8,064 nucleotides of DNA, from contig NZ_CAMIOH010000146.1 in NCBI RefSeq assembly GCF_946221145.1, forward strand, positions 1-8,064. Direction: 5' to 3'. The position numbers and the translations under genes are program-made. The notes below the pieces were generated by a model. It had not been told where the DNA came from. It made no database searches and was given only the letters and a program-made list of their open reading frames with translations. Positions within the stretch are counted from its first letter, which is position 1. The number at the start of each line of letters is the position of its first letter. Shown piece after piece: positions 6,995 through 8,064 of the stretch. The stretch comes from an uncultured Paracoccus sp. GTDB taxonomy: Bacteria > Pseudomonadota > Alphaproteobacteria > Rhodobacterales > Rhodobacteraceae.

Positions 6995-7063
6995 GGGGGG
7001 CTGTCTGCCCCCCGGTTGCGGCAAGCCGCAACGCCCCCCGAGGATATTTTCCTGAAGAAGAAG
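6995..7063. repeat. GC-rich hairpin cluster with a GAGGATATTTT tail
   Basis: Between the two convergent genes lie two stacked perfect hairpins. The first is GGGGGGC/GCCCCCC (6995-7001 with 7007-7013, loop TGTCT). The second is GTTGCGGC/GCCGCAAC (7015-7022 with 7025-7032, two unpaired bases). A CCCCCCGAGGATATTTT segment (7034-7050) and CCTGAAGAAGAAGG follow. From memory, very similar blocks recur in intergenic DNA of many Rhodobacteraceae, often near gene 3' ends, so it may be a dispersed repeat or a conserved 3' element. I know no established name for it. Confidence 0.5.
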
Positions 7064-7069
7064 GGGCGG

Positions 7070-7839
7070 TCAGCGGGCCAGGGCTTCGGCCGTGGCCTCG
7101 TCCGTGATCAGACCGCGCAGGCGGCGGCTGTTCAGCGCCGCGCGGATCGCCTGGACCTTGTCGGGCCCGCCGGCGATGACCACGGTCCGGCTGGCGCCCG
7201 GTTCGTCCAGGGCGGCAGCCAGCGTGCGCGCGGACAGGGTGGTGTGAAGCACCCGGCCATCGGCGTCGAAGAAATGGCCCATCATCTCGCCCACGCCGCC
7301 GCCCGCGCGGATTTCGGCGATCTCTCGTGGCTCGATCATGCCGGAGGCGACAAGCTGCGCGCCGGGATCGACGGTGCCCATCCCCGCGACCTTCAGCCCC
7401 GCGCCATTCGCCAGATCGAAGATCTCGGCCACGCCCGGCTGGGCCAGCAGGACCGCGCGGTCCGGCTCGGAGTTGGCGAAGAACGGCCCAGGCCGATGAC
7501 GCGATGCTCGCCGCCCTCGATCTGGCGGCGCAGGAAGCTGGCCCCGGCCAGGCCCAGGGCGCGGAAGGGCGGCCCATCCTCGCCCAGGTCCGGCGCAACC
7601 TCGCAGAAATCAAGGCCGTATCGCTGGCACAAGCGGTCTTCGAGCATGGCGCATTCGACGATGGCGCCGTCGATGCTGACCTTGACGACGCCCTCGGCCA
7701 CCGCGCGGGCGATCAGGCGGTGCGCCTTGACGCCGGTCACGCCCAGCCGTTTTGCAACCGCCGCCTGGGTCAGGCCGCCCGCGTAATGCAGCCAGGCCGC
7801 GCGGATCGCCAGGCTTTGTTCGGGATCATGGCGCGCCAT
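7070..7839 (-). pseudogene. eryD: SorC-family erythritol repressor EryD, broken by an internal deletion/frameshift
   Basis: The intact parent would be the SorC/DeoR-type repressor of the erythritol operon, with an N-terminal DNA-binding domain and a C-terminal sugar-phosphate sensor. Residues 1-118, starting MARHDPEQSLAIRAAW, include a clear helix-turn-helix (LTQAAVAKRLGVTGVKAHRL, 23-42) and run to VIGLG. There the family normally continues GHGRTL. Instead the frame changes: the original frame adds 30 unrelated residues and stops at 7393, while the next frame resumes at PFFANSEPDRAVLLAQPG and reads to the end (VAGMGTVDPGAQLVASGM, then GHFFDADGR, then GLITDEATAEALAR). Retained parts total about 255 residues against roughly 315 for family members as I recall them. 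About 60 residues are therefore missing, not just one base. The start overlaps the upstream stop (TGATG). A sequencing or assembly error is possible but would have to drop about 180 bases. Confidence 0.85.
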
Positions 7840-8064
7840 CAGCCCGCAGCCTCCATGATCCGGCGCAGGTCGGCAGGCGTCAGCGCCGCCGGGTTGGCCT
7901 TCATCGACGATGATGCCCCGGCGGCGTCGGACGCGGCGGCCTGCGCCTCGGGGGCGATGCCCAGGGCCGACAGGGCGGGCAGGCCCGCGCGATGCGACCA
8001 GTCGGCCAGGGCGCGGGCCGCTTCGGGGACCGAGGCGAAGGGGCTGCCGAAGGCCGCGCCGATC
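7839..8064 (-). CDS. Iron-containing alcohol dehydrogenase, C-terminal fragment
   Basis: The last 74 codons of a gene that enters from the right edge are visible. The peptide reads IGAAFGSPFASVPEAARALA, then DWSHRAGLPALSALGIAPE, and ends SSSMKANPAALTPADLRRI plus MEAAG. The pattern of an AGLP..L..LGI segment followed by SSSMKxNP..LT...L..I resembles the helical C-terminal domain of iron-dependent alcohol dehydrogenases, a family that also includes maleylacetate reductases and glycerol dehydrogenases. The iron-ligand histidines lie in the part outside the window, so activity cannot be judged. Its TGA overlaps the eryD ATG by one base, so the two are co-transcribed. In this setting a polyol or polyol-phosphate oxidation is plausible, but the substrate is unknown. 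The family call rests on a short tail. Confidence 0.68.
   Translation of the reverse strand, partial: IGAAFGSPFASVPEAARALADWSHRAGLPALSALGIAPEAQAAASDAAGASSSMKANPAALTPADLRRIMEAAG

Noticed and set aside
7070..7432. C-terminal eryD open frame as an independent 120-aa gene starting at a GTG
   Set aside because: There is no ribosome binding site before the GTG, and homology continues upstream of it in the same frame (PFFANSEPDR). It is a remnant of the broken gene.

Overview
The window is high-GC DNA from an alphaproteobacterium, most probably a member of the Rhodobacteraceae such as Paracoccus. This rests on codon and base composition, tight operon packing, Calvin-type FBPase and aldolase sequences, and an intergenic motif I associate with that family. 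The assignment is by pattern recognition, without a database search.

Layout. Positions 77-590 (minus strand) hold a YefM-YoeB toxin-antitoxin pair, with a promoter and a two-palindrome operator at 617-645. Positions 713-4752 are one minus-strand operon of five tightly spaced genes in the order eryR (DeoR-family regulator), eryH (TpiA-like), eryI (RpiB-like), class I fructose-1,6-bisphosphatase and class II fructose-bisphosphate aldolase, ending at an intrinsic terminator (663-690). A divergent regulatory region of about 145 bp with repeated TTGTGAT-type boxes separates it from a plus-strand transketolase (4899-6929), which has its own terminator. A GC-rich hairpin cluster follows. Convergent to tkt is a second minus-strand operon: the C-terminal end of an iron-containing alcohol dehydrogenase (runs off the right edge) followed by a broken eryD, the SorC-family erythritol repressor.

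Working together. The locus looks like part of a four-carbon polyol (erythritol-type) catabolic region. In the pathway known from Brucella, EryH and EryI carry out the last isomerisations that give D-erythrose 4-phosphate (E4P). Here the same operon also encodes an aldolase and an FBPase, and transketolase lies next door. These enzymes could take E4P plus dihydroxyacetone phosphate to sedoheptulose 1,7-bisphosphate, then sedoheptulose 7-phosphate, then pentose phosphates. The set is therefore a plausible self-contained E4P disposal module (inference). No eryA, eryB or eryC, phosphoribulokinase or RuBisCO gene is visible.

The most notable oddity is eryD. Its reading frame changes near 7484-7489, and about 60 residues of the effector-binding domain appear to be missing at the same point. 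That suggests an internal out-of-frame deletion that leaves only the DNA-binding half intact.
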